Below are positions 13,489-25,058 of a stretch of DNA of 64,000 nt, piece by piece. The stretch comes from Silene conica (taxonomy: Eukaryota; Streptophyta; Magnoliopsida; Caryophyllales; Caryophyllaceae). The stretch's first letter is position 1. Each line of letters begins with the position of its first letter. The position numbers and the translations under genes are program-made. The stretch spans positions 50,128,579 to 50,192,578 of the forward strand of contig CM055313.2 in NCBI GenBank assembly GCA_029255685.2. The letters are read 5' to 3'. The notes under the pieces were generated by a model, which saw only the letters and a list, made by a program, of their open reading frames with translations, did not search any database and had not been told where the DNA came from.

Positions 13489-14069
13489 TAAGCGTAGCGA
13501 TAAGGGAAGGAACGAAGTCGACTTCTAAGAGGATAGGATAGAAGGAGCTCTAATATGCGCCTAGACTCACCCCCCGTCCCTTTAACCGTCGTTGAAAGGG
13601 AGAAAACGCTCGAGCAAAGCGAAAGGGACGAACTCTTTACGAGAAGAAAGAAGACATCGAGCCTTTCTTTTTGTGACAATTAATGTCATATACTATAATA
13701 TGTATTTGATCGCGTCGAAGGAATACAGGGGGGAGGAGAGATGCGAGAAGAGCCTTAACGGGAGGGCCTTATGGTAGCGGCTGATAAGGGGAAGGCTCTT
13801 CTGAAGAGGTAGAGGAGAAAGCCCTAAGAGAAAGGAGGAGACTGAGGAACGCGGGATCGGGGAGAAGCTTAACTGCTAAGTAGAGGTAACGGGGTCGAAC
13901 GGATGTGAGATAGATAAGCCCTAAGATAAAGAAAAGCTCAACCATGTGGTAGAGAAAGAAGTTACATCTGCGTATGCGCGAAGAAGAAAATTAGAAGCAG
14001 AGGGAAGAAGAGCTCGAGCGTAGCGAGTAGAGGGGTCGATCGCCTGTAAAGGAGACTCAATTAAGAAGA

Positions 14070-14091
14070 CTCGAGTCTTAACGAGAGGAGA
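14070..14091 (+). repeat. dispersed hairpin repeat, CTCGAG...ACGAGAGGA family
   Basis: CTCGAGTCTTAACGAGAGGA differs from the consensus only in the loop. Copies near 56026 and 58659 share the TTAA loop, suggesting a loop subfamily. Confidence 0.55.
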
Positions 14092-14489
14092 GTAACGGGA
14101 TGAAAGCTGAAAAGGAGAGGGAAAGAAGAGAGTCTTTACTTGTCTTAACCATCGCGCTGTTTTTGTTTATCTTATCTATGTATACGCTGGTAGGTACGGG
14201 AGCGAAAATATCTACTAAAAGAAGAAAGCATAAAGCAAATTAGCCCTTTGTCTGTCTGTCCCATTTTTCCCTTTGGAAGAACTAACTCGACGGAGAAATC
14301 TCGTAATTGATCGAAGTGCCTTTGACCAGGAGCCATAGTAAGATCTGTTGGCATAGCCTTTCTTTATCTTCATGCCACGCGAACTTACGATCAATAAAGA
14401 AGTCGTCGCAGATTGAACTGCTGCGGTATACCTTTTATTTTGCAGCACGTGGTTGATGAATTGAGTCAAAATAAAAACCTTCTACCCTC

Positions 14490-14516
14490 TCTTTATATAG
14501 AGAGAGAGGGGGTCTT
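14490..14516. repeat. inverted repeat (CCCTCTCT/AGAGAGGG)
   Basis: A pyrimidine arm CCCTCTCT and a purine arm AGAGAGAGGG flank a TTATATAG centre and could form a stable stem-loop. There is no gene beside it to give it a role. Confidence 0.4.
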
Positions 14517-17212
14517 TAGTTAAGTATAGTTCGAAGAAACCTCTCAGCGGGCTGCTTGGTACGACTCTCTTCCGGAGCAACTCTTAATCAAAGCAAACTT
14601 CACCTCGTGAAAAGACAGAGAATGTCTAGTAGTAACTGAGCCGCTCTTTGCCTTTGTCGCTGATCATGCTGTGGCTTACTCGGGCGAATCCTTCCTTTTT
14701 GAGAAGTCCTTATGCGCATTCCTCTCTATCGAGAATTGAAATGGGTATTAATTAAGACCTTCATATCACTTCACCAGCGAAAGCTTCTTCTTTTAACCTC
14801 CATTGGCATACAAAAAAGCCTGCCACAAAAGCTCGGATAAGGGGAGGGGCTTCAAGGAAAAGAAACCGATGAGAGGGCGCGCGCCTTCTTCTCGGACTCG
14901 GAAAAAAGGATAAGCAAGTCTTTAAGCTCAAAATAACCTTCTTCGACAAGAGGAAAACAACCCTAAAAGAAAAAAGAAAGGATCCCCTCAAGCATCGCAT
15001 CTATTCAACCAGCTCCAGCTGAGTCATGAGAAACCAACCATATGGATTTTCTAATTGATCGAGCAGGTGTCCCCGAACGGTGGGTTGAGTGTGAACCTGC
15101 TCCTGGCTAGTGTATAGACGGGAAGGGCTCTCCAGCCTAGCTGTAGTATAGGTGGTCTTTTTCTAGCATCGGTGTCAGCCTAGGATTCTGCTTCGTAAAG
15201 TTTCTCTGTTCCAGCCACAGCTTGCCCTTGCCAAAAAGGAAATACAGCTTCTGTCTTCTTGGATCGTAGGATTAAAAAAAAAGACTTGAGCATAGCAAGA
15301 GGAGATCAAAGAGGTTGCATAGACAAACAAACAAGGATTTATAGGGGCTCGGCTGAAAAACGAAGTAGGATCGACTGCCAAGGAGATAAACCAAGGTGGT
15401 GATTAAATAGCTCAAGCGTCAGTCATAGGGGGAATGCCTCGACCAAAGGGCTAGGGGTGCGGTCTAGATACCCCCGGGAGGAATCACAAAAAGCAAGAGC
15501 CTCTTTCAATAGCTGTAGCAGGGACATGCGGCTCAAACCCCCTCTTTTTTAGTTTTTGGAAAATTCAATTCAAAGAAAGTTGCCCCAAGATTGACGTAGA
15601 CAGTATTACCGGACAGTTTCAGTTAATACAGCCCCGTGGCTCGATTCTCATTCTCCAACACCATTAACTAGCAGCTTCAACTCTCTCCCTCCCCCTCTGG
15701 AGGAGTTTATTCGCCTGTTAGTTTGACATGAGAAGCTTACATTCCTAGGTAAGCTAAGAGTCTTTACCCAGCCCAGAAGAGGGGGCTGCTCTAATGGGCC
15801 TTGGGCGCTCCGGTTATTGTTGAAGATGATTTACCAAGCTCGGGAGGAAGGCCTGCTTTCGTCGAGCTTATAATTCGAAGTTTCTACTTATCCTTTTTTC
15901 TTTTTCTTATAGGATGACAATTAATTAAAAGCAATAAAGAGAGTTGCAACTAAAGGGAATTCTTTAATCTTTCAATAAGGACACGGACCTTTCTTTTTAC
16001 GTATCATCTATGGGAAGACGGACGTTTCTTTTCCATCTTCTTACTCAACTACAAATCTTAGGAAAGATATGCCATAAGATGACGTCCCCGATAGGGCGTT
16101 GATTCCAAAGCTTTGGCCTGTTGTCTTTTATTGTTCTCTTTCTTAGGTTATAAGGTGATGAATCGAAACTCTCCCTCTCAATAGGTATTCTACTCGGCAC
16201 CAATCTATCAATATTTCGGTTGAATCCGAATGACTCCACCCTTCACGTGAGAGACGATAGTCCTATTAAACAGGGGCTCTGCATTAGTGCTCCCTGGGTA
16301 TCACTACCTTTTCTTTGTTTTGACTTCGCCAACTTAATTTTGTTTTGGGATATAATGCGGGTAAACTCGCTAACCTACCCGCCCTATTCTATTCTTATGT
16401 TCGCCTTAGTTGGCTAGCTAGCTGTAAAAGAAGGGAACTAAAAGACCAATCTTCGAGGAATTTTTACAAAGAAAGACCAAAAAGACTTTACTCAAATATG
16501 CGGCATTCCTTTCTTTACCCCGTTTACGCGACCAACACACCCACTCCTTTCTGGTATTCTAGTAAGACTTCCTCTTTAGGATCTCGTACTAGTAGAAAAC
16601 TAGTCTCTCTATCTTTGTTTTATTCTGCGAATACAGGCTGCTTAGCAGCTTAGATGATAAAAAGGCTCCTCGAAGGTGAAGGAGCTCTTGTGCAATGCTT
16701 GGGCTTGTCGTGTTCTGGCCGTAAACCCACCTTATTTTTGTAAAATCTTGAGTCTTCCTTTCTTAGCCGGCTCCACCACATGTATGGGACTGGACCTAGG
16801 ATGGAACATCTGTTTACTTTTCTGAGAAAAAGAAAACCATCCTTTCCATGCCCAAGCGTTTCGAAGAAAGTAGATCTCTATACCTCACCTAATCTTTGAC
16901 TTGCCCCGAAAAGGAAAGTCTCATAACTAGGTTGACAAACAAGGAAAACCCCCTTTTTCTCTAATCTACTCACCCTTTCTGTCTAGGTGCGGGCATAGGC
17001 TTTGTGCCGGCATTGTGGAGTGAAAACAAGGCCAAGAGATGCGTCAAAAGAATCAGAGAAAAGTAAGAGAAAGACAGAGAAAAGAGATTCAAAATGGACA
17101 AGTCCTAATAGGTGGAAACAGGCTTTAAAAAGGAAGGTGGAAGACATGTGAGGTCCCGCTGTCTTTATTTGGTGAGCGGAAGATATCGACGAATAGACGC
17201 GCTTATCGAGTT

Positions 17213-17248
17213 TCTAACGTATATATATATAGATAGATGTACGTTAGA
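17213..17248. repeat. inverted repeat TCTAACGTA / TACGTTAGA
   Basis: A perfect 9-bp stem (17213-17221 with 17240-17248) encloses an AT-rich loop of TA and GATA units. This is seen directly; function is unknown. Confidence 0.5.
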
Positions 17249-18216
17249 GTCGAATTATGAGAACTTTGCCTTCGAGAGCACTGGTAGTAGGCGGGATATC
17301 CCCATCCCATTATTATACTTGTCTTTATTGTGTAAGATTCAACTACGTCTTTCTCTTGTTAATCTAGAGATGCCGTTAGCACGTTGATACTGATTCCCTT
17401 ATCTTTTATTACTTAATGAAGTTTAATGGCTCGACATAAGAGTAAGAGGGGAGGGCTTCCTTTTTTTTCAATTCCATTCAAAAGTAACCTGTTGAAAGTA
17501 GATGATCTCTCATAGAAAATGCTAAAATAGCGAATATCCGTTAGAGACAAGCATATTCTTAGGTTCATCAGACAGGTCTTCATCAATAGAGAATGCTAAA
17601 TGTTAAAGCCAAAGGGCCTTTTCATACACTGCTTGCTGACGCATGTTAGGAGGGAAGTGCTAGAAAGGGACAGGGCTGTCTCGTTAAAGTTTTAATCTAA
17701 GCAGCAGGGCTTCTCCTTAACATCTTAATATGAACCCAAGCGCACCCTTCCTCTTGTTTATATGCGAGTCATGTTATACCTTTATATGCGAGTCAGTTCA
17801 CCCCTATCCTACGGTAAAGCTAGGAAAAAGTAGGGACCCAGTTGCCGAATAATAGCGAACGGGAAGAAGTAAAACTCTTTCTTGTGATTCTGTGAATGCG
17901 GATCCGCTTCTTGATTTGCTGATTGAAGAACTTGAATGCCCCTCCGACGAAAAGAGGTGTTCATCGGTGAATACTCCTGCCGCCTTCTTCCTTTGGTATC
18001 GAGAGCCGGGTGCCATACCACAGGATAGGTTCGGTTAGTACTGGGTTAGCTTCTTAAGGAAAGGAGTCTTCTTGTTGGAGATATCTCCTAAGAGCCCCTC
18101 ATATTTAGCTTTTATAGCATTTCGCCTCATGAAAGAGGAAGTCCTTTTGTTTTAATGAGAATGCGCAGATGGAGGTGAGTCTTTTTCTCTCTCATTACTT
18201 ACTCCCTGTTGAGGCC

Positions 18217-18240
18217 ACCCCTTAAGTTAAGGGGTTTTTT
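18217..18240 (+). terminator. terminator-like hairpin with T run
   Basis: ACCCCTTA and TAAGGGGT form a perfect 8-bp stem around AGT, followed at once by TTTTT. This is the shape of a bacterial intrinsic terminator, and similar stem-loops stabilise some plant mitochondrial transcript ends. No convincing gene lies upstream, so a functional role is unproven. Confidence 0.3.
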
Positions 18241-18520
18241 GGAGATCTATTGCATGCGCGCTTCGAACTCTCTTACTACCGGATTGAGCAGATTGATGCG
18301 CGTCAGCACCTCCAGAGCTTCCCAATTAAGATTCTATGGGACGAAGACGGTCTTCTCGAGATAGGGTTTGTTTTTAAAAGCTACCGAACTATGAGATTGA
18401 TCGCCGCGCCTTTGCTTCTTCTATTGTTCTTTCTCTAGTAGTTGTTGTTGTCCTCGCGTGGAACGAAGTAAGTAAGAGCAAGGCATGACTCCTTTTGATT
18501 GAAATCGAGACTTTAAATCA

Positions 18521-18532
18521 CCCCCCCCCCCC
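18521..18532 (+). repeat. C12 homopolymer
   Basis: Twelve consecutive C residues are followed by TATATAAA. A second long C run (14) is at 55466-55479. Such runs are prone to length error in sequencing. Confidence 0.8.
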
Positions 18533-18725
18533 TATATAAAGGAAAGTCCGGAGCCCCTCTAGGGCGTAGTAGCCCTTGATACTGATTAGATCCATAAGGA
18601 ATGCCTCTCGCGCGATCGGAAGTCAGCCGCTCTTATACTTAAAAAAGAATAGAATTATCATACCAACGTAAAGTTTGGAAATGAGCGTAGCAAGGTCCGG
18701 CAAGAGATGGCTCCATTTAAGTAAG

Positions 18726-18895
18726 ATAGAGTCGCATAGTAGTTAAGTCGTTAATGTACCTACCAACCAAGAAAAGAAAGGTAGCAAGAAGCCTAAGGAT
18801 TTCAATAGAGTCGCATAGTCTGTCGTCTGGCTCGACCAAGTTGAGTTCACCCCCTAAGTTCAGTAAAGAAAGGTAGCAAGAAGCCTAAGGATTTC
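18726..18895 (+). repeat. imperfect tandem duplication
   Basis: Two adjacent units (18726-18804 and 18805-18895) each start ATAGAGTCGCATAGT and end with the same 31-base string containing GGTAGCAAGAAGCCTAAGGA. The middles differ, so the ends are conserved or were converted while the centres diverged. Confidence 0.7.
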
Positions 18896-20068
18896 ATCAT
18901 TATAGGTTTTTCAGTAGGCGCGTCTCTTAGGAGATTGGGTAAAGCGCCAGCGAGAGTCCTGTTCCAAACAAAGGGATTTAGCAATCATCACCTTCTTCTT
19001 AGACCAAGAGGCCCTTTTGGCAACTATTGTCACCAAGAGACTTTCGATGCTTATATATGTATAACCCTCTTGAGCATTCATATAAGTATCGCGCCTTTAA
19101 ATTCATGCGTCTTTTAGTCTCTTTTTGCCGCCAATCATCTTTCAACAGGCCATCAAACCTCGACTTCCTTCTAAGAGGAGCCTTTTTCAACTAATTAAAG
19201 CCTATTGCTTTTCATTTGACTTTTTTGCTTTTTCTTTCTCTCTCGCCCTCAACGCAAAATGCCAGGAAAGATCTATTTCGAAGCAAGCTGGGAATAGCGA
19301 GCAAATCCACTAAAGGATTTGACTAGTAAATAAAAGGAAGGGAGAGCAGCTCAGCTGCGGTTGACTACGTTTACGACGAAAAACGCGTTGATAAAGCCCG
19401 CTTGGGTGCAATTAACTGCTGTAGGTGTTCTTACCCCTTTCCTTTGAAGCTTCGCAGTGGGGCGTATAAGGTAAAGAAAATAGACCTTGGAAGTTATGCT
19501 GCTTTTTGGATGTGTCGTCTCAGGGCTTATATAAGAGAAAGGAGTCCCGTCTTTTTTATAGAAAGGCTTTTCTTCACATGTCGTCGTGTATTGAAGCTCT
19601 TGCTCAAGCCCCCGGAATCGTAACCTTACCTTTATAATAGCAAGAGGCACTACTCTCCGAGATGGTTGGATAGGTGGAGAGCCGCCCTCGGTCTCGGCTT
19701 TGAGTTCCACTTTAGAGGGGCTTTCTAGGAAGAAGTACGAAAAAGTCTTCCCCATTCATCTAATCTTATTGGACCGTACTTGCACCAATTTTAAATCTTG
19801 TCATATTTGCTCTCTTTTGCGCACTAACAGGGAAAGACCTCTTCATTCAGTCCTATGGGACTTCCTCTTTACTTTATTATTACGGAAATAGAGCAACAAT
19901 CTAGAGAGATTCCTCACTAGGGATTCTGTCATGAGTTGCAGCATGCATCGGGTAGACGACTGCCAGAGATGCTAAAAAAGGAAAGCGCGCCCTACTTACT
20001 TTCTAAACTACAACTTAGCGCGATCAAATACATAGAAATACATAGATAAGAATCCAGTCAAGAGGGAT

Positions 20069-20083
20069 GAGTTTGATCCTGGC
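20069..20083 (+). pseudogene. tiny small-subunit rRNA 5'-end match
   Basis: GAGTTTGATCCTGGC is identical to the near-universal start of bacterial-type 16S and plant mitochondrial 18S rRNA. The match stops there: the usual continuation TCAGA is replaced by AAAGA. Fifteen exact bases are unlikely by chance in a window this size, so a recombined fragment is plausible, but it is too short to be a functional gene. Confidence 0.35.
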
Positions 20084-20088
20084 AAAGA

Positions 20089-20110
20089 CTCTAGTGCATA
20101 CGATGGGGAG
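20089..20110 (+). repeat. dispersed hairpin repeat, diverged copy
   Basis: CTCTAGTGCATACGATGGGG keeps the loop but has lost one base in each arm. It sits five bases after the rRNA-like fragment. Confidence 0.4.
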
Positions 20111-20698
20111 ATAGGTTCGGTTGTAAGGCTTAGGATTAGGATAAGGACTCGACCAAAGGAGAAGGCTCGAGTGCAAAGAGGGCTAGAGGGGTGAAGTTCC
20201 CGAGGGCCTTGTTCTAGCTGAAGTGGTAACGACTAAAAGGAGAGGGAAGAGCATAGCGAGAGGACACGCAGTGGGGTCGACTGCTAAGAAGAGGGTTTAA
20301 AGCTTTCCCGAGGAGAGAGAAACGAGGTTGAGCATAGAAGACTTTATTTAACGCGAAATTTTCGTCAATTAGGTCCTCTATTATATATCTATAATCCTTA
20401 AGATGTTTTTTCACGAAAAGCTTGCCATCCAACACAAAGAAAAATAGTCTATATACAGAAGACTTTGCCAAGTATCAAAGGAAAACATAAAGGGCGAGAA
20501 GAGTCAATACGATGAGGAGAAGTCAAGCCTCGACTAATAAGAAAGGAGTCAATAGAATGACAACGGAAAGCACTGATAAAAGAAAGAGAAAGGACTTACT
20601 TAAATACGTCCTTTTATGGTTAGGCTCCCTGGTCACCGAATGCGAACTCACCCCACCGGGCCCAGCACCGAATCCCCCTCCTATTTATCCTAGCCAAT

Positions 20699-20770
20699 CA
20701 GTTCACTACCTACGACCTACTACTGTCTCCTTAGAGACTAGGTCTGCCTCAACGATTTAGCGGCTTGAGT
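20699..20770 (+). repeat. 72-base dispersed repeat, copy 1
   Basis: It matches 49103-49174 end to end without an indel and with scattered substitutions. The right half, around AGAGACTAGGTCTGCCTCAA and GATTTAGCGGCTTGAGT, is nearly identical. In both places a palindromic ATATACGTATAT repeat follows about 110-120 bases later. Confidence 0.75.
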
Positions 20771-20882
20771 TTCTTCTGTTTGTCGACATAGGATGAGTCA
20801 AAGGAAAGAGTCAGTGCTCGAACGAAGAGAGAGGTTAGTCCTTTGTTTAGCTTCTACATTTCCAGAATTAAATGGTGAGATT

Positions 20883-21000
20883 CTTCATTCTTATATACAT
20901 ATATGCTAATAGTCATATCAACCAACTAAGCCTACCTCGTTACACTTTGAATAAAACGGTCAAATTTAAGCGAACCAAAACAAGAAAAGAAAGAGCAAAT
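20883..21000 (+). repeat. palindromic repeat with long shared tail, copy 1
   Basis: TTCTTATATACATATATGCT is followed by a tail containing TTTAAGCGAACCAAAACA. The tail aligns with 48871-48950 downstream of another palindromic repeat, so this unit is at least 100 bases long. Confidence 0.6.
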
Positions 21001-21110
21001 CCAAACAAGTTTGACTGACTCCAGGGCCATTCTATGCTACCTCCTCTCCTTGGCAGTCGACCTCTCTTCTCTCTACTCTTCCGGGCTGAATTTCATATCA
21101 AACTCTATGC

Positions 21111-21136
21111 TCTTATATACGTATATGGTAATAGAG
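21111..21136 (+). repeat. dispersed palindromic repeat, ATATACGTATAT family
   Basis: TCTTATATACGTATATGGTA plus ATAGAG, identical in the core to the copies at 3602 and 49297. Confidence 0.65.
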
Positions 21137-22165
21137 TTTGATAGTATATTAAAGAGGTAGTAGCCCCATTAATGCGCTAGTAGATTATACTTTGCATGTG
21201 TTAAGCATGGAGCAATCTCCTCTCCTTCTAGTCGAGCCTTCCCCTGCATTATTTAAGGCGTAATCGGAATCAATATCATATATAAGAATTATTTTTTACG
21301 CAAGAAGAGATTAAAGAAAGCGTTACCTGCGCGTTTAAGGCTCGACCCCCTTTAGGTCCAACCGCGTTGCTCGAGCTATTAAAAAACTCCTCAACTCGTA
21401 TACCTAATATAATGAGATGCGTCTTTATTTAACAACTAAAGAGAGGGCAATGTTTCGGTACTTAACACATTGACGAACAGCATCCTCAAGAGCTTTGCTA
21501 AGGCGCTTTCTAATGCGAACTGAAAGATACGAGTAGCTCCAAGAATTAGAAATAGCGGCCGCGTGAGTAGCAGCGATCTGTTTATGAAGAAAGGAGGTGC
21601 TTTTCTTTTGAAGTCTTTCTGCGTTCAGCGAATGAAGATGGACTGCTGCCCCGAGGTCCTTTGTTCTTATAAAGCAAAGTGAGACTACAGAGCCAGACGA
21701 GACATCGAAGAAGAAAGCAAGAAGAGTCGTGAGACTTCCTTAAAGTAAGGCGGGATCGGCGGCTAAAGCACATAAAATGTTCGGGAGCGTCATGGTAGAT
21801 GCCTATGAGACAGTTCACTTACTATCTGGGGTTGGTGCAAAATAAAGGCCCAGTGGACAACCAACCTCACACAAGCACGACTTTAGTACCAAAGTTCGTA
21901 ACTGGCGGGGGTTCACGAAGGGACGGACGTCGTACCGATAGACCATGAGACGCAGCCTCTGTATATATTTGGTAAAACTTATTCTTACAACTCTTTTAAA
22001 TATAGGGTGCACGCAGTGAGTGAATTCTTGGGGATGCTCATAACAAAGGGCATCCGTCCTATTTATTTGAAGAGAGCCTCTCTTCTTTAGGCATCAGAAA
22101 GAGAACAGAGAAGAGGGTAGCTCCTTTCTTTTGTGCTTTTTTGAACTCACGAAAGATGGACGGGG

Positions 22166-22170
22166 CGCAA
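22166..22170 (+). repeat. target-site duplication CGCAA (left)
   Basis: CGCAA immediately precedes the TG terminus of the 22171-24405 element and is repeated exactly after its CA terminus. Confidence 0.85.
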
Positions 22171-22575
22171 TGTAACACCCCCATTTATTTAAGGGCCTGT
22201 ACTAGGACTCCTCAGATAAGTAAGGGTGTTACCATCCCGGTTTCCCGAGGCAGTAGATACAAAGGAAGGATAAAGCTGTACTTTAATTAAGTTAAACTCA
22301 TAACAAGTTCTTACAACTGTATCCAAAAGTCTTAAGAAAATAATGAAAGTACAACTCATGCTAAACTGACTAAGGTGATCTAGACTTTAGTCTGGTCCGG
22401 ATCCAATCTCTCTCTCCCATAGCTCCCCTTAGTCTCAGCCACCTGTCAATCTGCTCCCCAATAATTTGGTTCATCATAGGTGATCACGAATACACAGGGT
22501 CAACCACGAGGTTGAGTAGAGAATATAATTAACAAAAAATATTATTATATATATATATTGGGATTATTCATCCCT

Positions 22576-22747
22576 ACTCCGCACCGATCCAACGCCAGAT
22601 AAACTCCGCACCGATCCAACGCCAATAAACTCCGCACCGATCCAACACCAATAAACTCCGCACCGATCCAACACCAAATAAACTCCGCACCGATCCAACG
22701 CCAATAAACTCCGCACCGATCCAACACCAATCTCAACTCCGCACCGT
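22576..22747 (+). repeat. 26-28-bp minisatellite
   Basis: Six full units of 26-28 bp and one partial unit, each starting ACTCCGCACCGATCCAAC. Variation is concentrated at the end of the unit (GCCAATAA, ACCAATAA, ACCAAATAA). The array lies inside the solo-LTR-like element. Confidence 0.9.
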
Positions 22748-23225
22748 ATCACAAGACCCAGTAATAGCCACAACGTATAGTATCACAGAAATATACAGTC
22801 AACTTGAATCAAATACACCTTTCATACAATAGGATATAAAGAGATAACATCTGATATTAACAATTTACTCAAATACAATACCATTCCCCTACCTGAATTA
22901 GCAGGAAATGCAGACAAATCCGAGGCTTGTTAGAAATGTTCCACGCGAAACTCGCTACCTAAACAGATATACGTAACGAATTAACAATCTTCCCGAACCC
23001 CTTAACGATCATACTTACTATAAATAGCAACCTTCCATAAGTGGAAAGTTTCCAAAAATAGAAACTTTCCAATTATAGAAACTTCCCAATATAGGAACTC
23101 CTTTGACTTAAAAGATTCCCGACTCATAAACTTCAACTACCCAAACACGAAACAGGACTTTATAACGATAGTAGTAACATGACAACACTAAATAAAAGAT
23201 AATAACAAAATAATTCTTAACAACA

Positions 23226-23258
<33 letters not shown>

Positions 23259-23312
23259 GATATAATAATAATAATATTATAATAACAATAATATTATAAT
23301 AATAATAATAAT
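23226..23312 (+). repeat. AAT-type microsatellite
   Basis: Runs of ATA/AAT trinucleotides with interruptions, inside the solo-LTR-like element. Confidence 0.85.
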
Positions 23313-23891
23313 TGTAGTAAACAACCTAATCAACTACGTACACCTGCAACCTCTTATGCGAAAACGAACGTGACCCCTACAACCCCGTACACCACCGCCC
23401 CTACCAGCAACCACCACCAGCGACTGCTTCACCACTGACACCCCGCACTCCCTTCGACTCTCGCCGTTCACACACAACCACAACCGACCCGCCTGAACCA
23501 AGTTCCTGTCGCCACCACTAGCAATCCTAACACCACTTATAACCACCACCACCACAACCCCTGACATCGGACCCACACGACCGCCATGGTACCACCGTGT
23601 CGACCTCCCCCGAGTCAACGGTGGCACCACCCAAAACCATAACCCGTAACAGACCCAAAACGATAAACTCGCATCCGCTCTTTCCTCCGACATTAACGAC
23701 CACCAGCGGCAGCCAACCACTACCCCTGCACTCGCCTTCACTCCCTTAACCAACCTTAGCCACCACCGCAACTCAACCCTAGAGACACACAACTACGACA
23801 GGAGCAAACTTAAAAGCCGAAACGGAAAAAAAAACGAGAGGCTCACCTTAATCGTCTGAGACCGCCTGAAACGCGCCCTTAACCACCGCTG

Positions 23892-23915
23892 TCTCTCTCT
23901 CTCTCTCTCTCTCTC
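23892..23915 (+). repeat. CT microsatellite
   Basis: An uninterrupted (TC)12 run, inside the solo-LTR-like element. Confidence 0.9.
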
Positions 23916-24405
23916 ATTTTTACCTGCCGCCGCCTGTGACTCGAAGGTGAGGATGTAACTTAGGGTTTAGGGGGTTGGGGTCGTGGGTTATAACGTAAGG
24001 AAAATAAGTTCTTACGTTTTATTTGGGTTAGGGTTTATTTGGGTTTGAGAGTCACGGTTATGTGTAAGTGTATGGTCGGTATTAGGACGTGGGCTTGACC
24101 CATTATGAATACGAGCTTCGTCTTAATTAATACGAACTAACCTCAATGTGATATTATGAATATAACACGTAAAAATTATTTGCTTAGTCGATATACTTAC
24201 GATAGCGATTAGTATAACACGATCATAACATAACGAACTTATACTTATTAAGTCTCGGGGTAACTTATAATATCACAACCCGAGTCATACTCAAAAAGGT
24301 GAGGTATAACATATTCGATAAATTAATTATCGAATACTAATGTTCAAATATGATCAATACGTTAATATAAACAATAAATATCATAATAAAATACGAGGTA
24401 TTACA

Positions 24406-24410
24406 CGCAA
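24406..24410 (+). repeat. target-site duplication CGCAA (right)
   Basis: Exact copy of 22166-22170, directly after the CA terminus of the element. Confidence 0.85.
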
Positions 24411-25036
24411 ATAAGAAGATAAAAACTAGCGCCTCAAATCCAGCATTTGCTGAGATTAACTAAGCTGTCCAGAGTTTGTTTGCAGGTCTTTGGAACCTTA
24501 GCTGGCTTTATCCCGTTTCGTGGGTTCCTCAATTTGTTGGGTGAGCTGTATGGGATCGACTGAAGTCTCTTCTTGTCAAAATAAGAAGGCGGGGTTTCTG
24601 GTATAGAGAATTTCTCCGAGAGAGAGCAGTCCTTAGAATGAAGACAAGAGGCCGGAGTTGAAGAAGTTTTCTTTTCTTTTTCAGAAGGAGGCGAAGCTAG
24701 GGCTTCCTCGAAAAAAGGAAAGGGATTTCAAAGTGAAATTCCAAGATTATAAATCGGGACATCTCATCTAGCTACAGGAGCTCTCGTCTGTCTGTGGTTT
24801 CGGAGTGCCCTCGCGCGTGTCTTAATGACTCTTCTTCTTCACTCACCCCTGCCGTCGTATTCAATCGAGGCATCTTTGCGCTCCCTCTTGCTTTATATGT
24901 GAGCTAATTCATTCCGTTTGGGCATGATTTATACGTTTGGTTTCGTGTACTGTGGGGCTTGTGATGTCGACTTCCAAGGAGATAGTTTAAGGCGCGGCTG
25001 CTTAAAAGGAGAGGAAAGAGGGAAAGAGTAGAGAGA

Positions 25037-25058
25037 CTCGAGTGGTAACGAGAGGAGG
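25037..25058 (+). repeat. dispersed hairpin repeat, CTCGAG...ACGAGAGGA family
   Basis: CTCGAGTGGTAACGAGAGGA, with both arms intact, lies about 630 bases right of the solo-LTR-like element. It shows that the same repeat-bearing DNA continues across that insertion. Confidence 0.6.

Larger units (their letters stand above)
10111..22170. other. organelle-like gene-free DNA, block A right
   Basis: No gene is supported. The largest frames (16345-16653 plus, 19351-19755 minus) have no recognisable domain and no conserved neighbour. The block holds an AT microsatellite (10524-10542), a C12 run (18521-18532), several hairpins, an imperfect tandem duplication (18726-18895), a 15-base rRNA 5'-end match (20069-20083) and many dispersed repeats. 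It ends exactly at the target-site duplication of the 22171-24405 element. Confidence 0.5.
22171..24405. mobile_element. solo LTR-like element, Tat/Retand-type termini
   Basis: A 2,235-bp segment begins TGTAACACC and ends GGTATTACA, near-perfect inverted termini with canonical TG and CA. It is flanked by the exact 5-bp duplication CGCAA. I see no internal primer-binding site, gag or pol motif and no second copy of its ends. A solo LTR left by LTR-LTR recombination is therefore the best reading; a small non-coding element is the alternative. The TGTAACACCCCC start and the early CCCGAGGCAG string recall plant Ty3/gypsy Tat-lineage (Ogre/Retand) LTRs. That family call is from memory of the lineage and is moderate at best. 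A 152-codon minus-strand frame (23334-23792) is Val/Arg/Gly-rich and probably not coding. Confidence 0.7.

Noticed and set aside
15061-15102. GAGCAGGT / ACCTGCTC inverted repeat considered as a tRNA-like structure
   Set aside because: Only one 8-bp stem with a 26-base loop; no T-loop or anticodon arm could be placed.
19351-19755. 134-codon minus-strand frame
   Set aside because: No recognisable motif and a competing plus-strand frame over part of it; length is within what tens of kilobases of random DNA would give.
22576-22747. CRISPR-like array
   Set aside because: Units are directly adjacent with no unique spacers, the context is a plant LTR, and there are no cas genes.
22545-22773. Two overlapping minus-strand frames with repeated Cys-Gly-Val-Tyr-like units
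   Set aside because: They are translations of the 26-bp minisatellite in two frames, not a repeat protein.
23334-23792. 152-codon minus-strand frame inside the solo-LTR-like element
   Set aside because: Val/Gly/Arg/Trp-rich without domains, and it lies in a segment explained as an LTR; the GC-rich local composition alone can keep the frame open.
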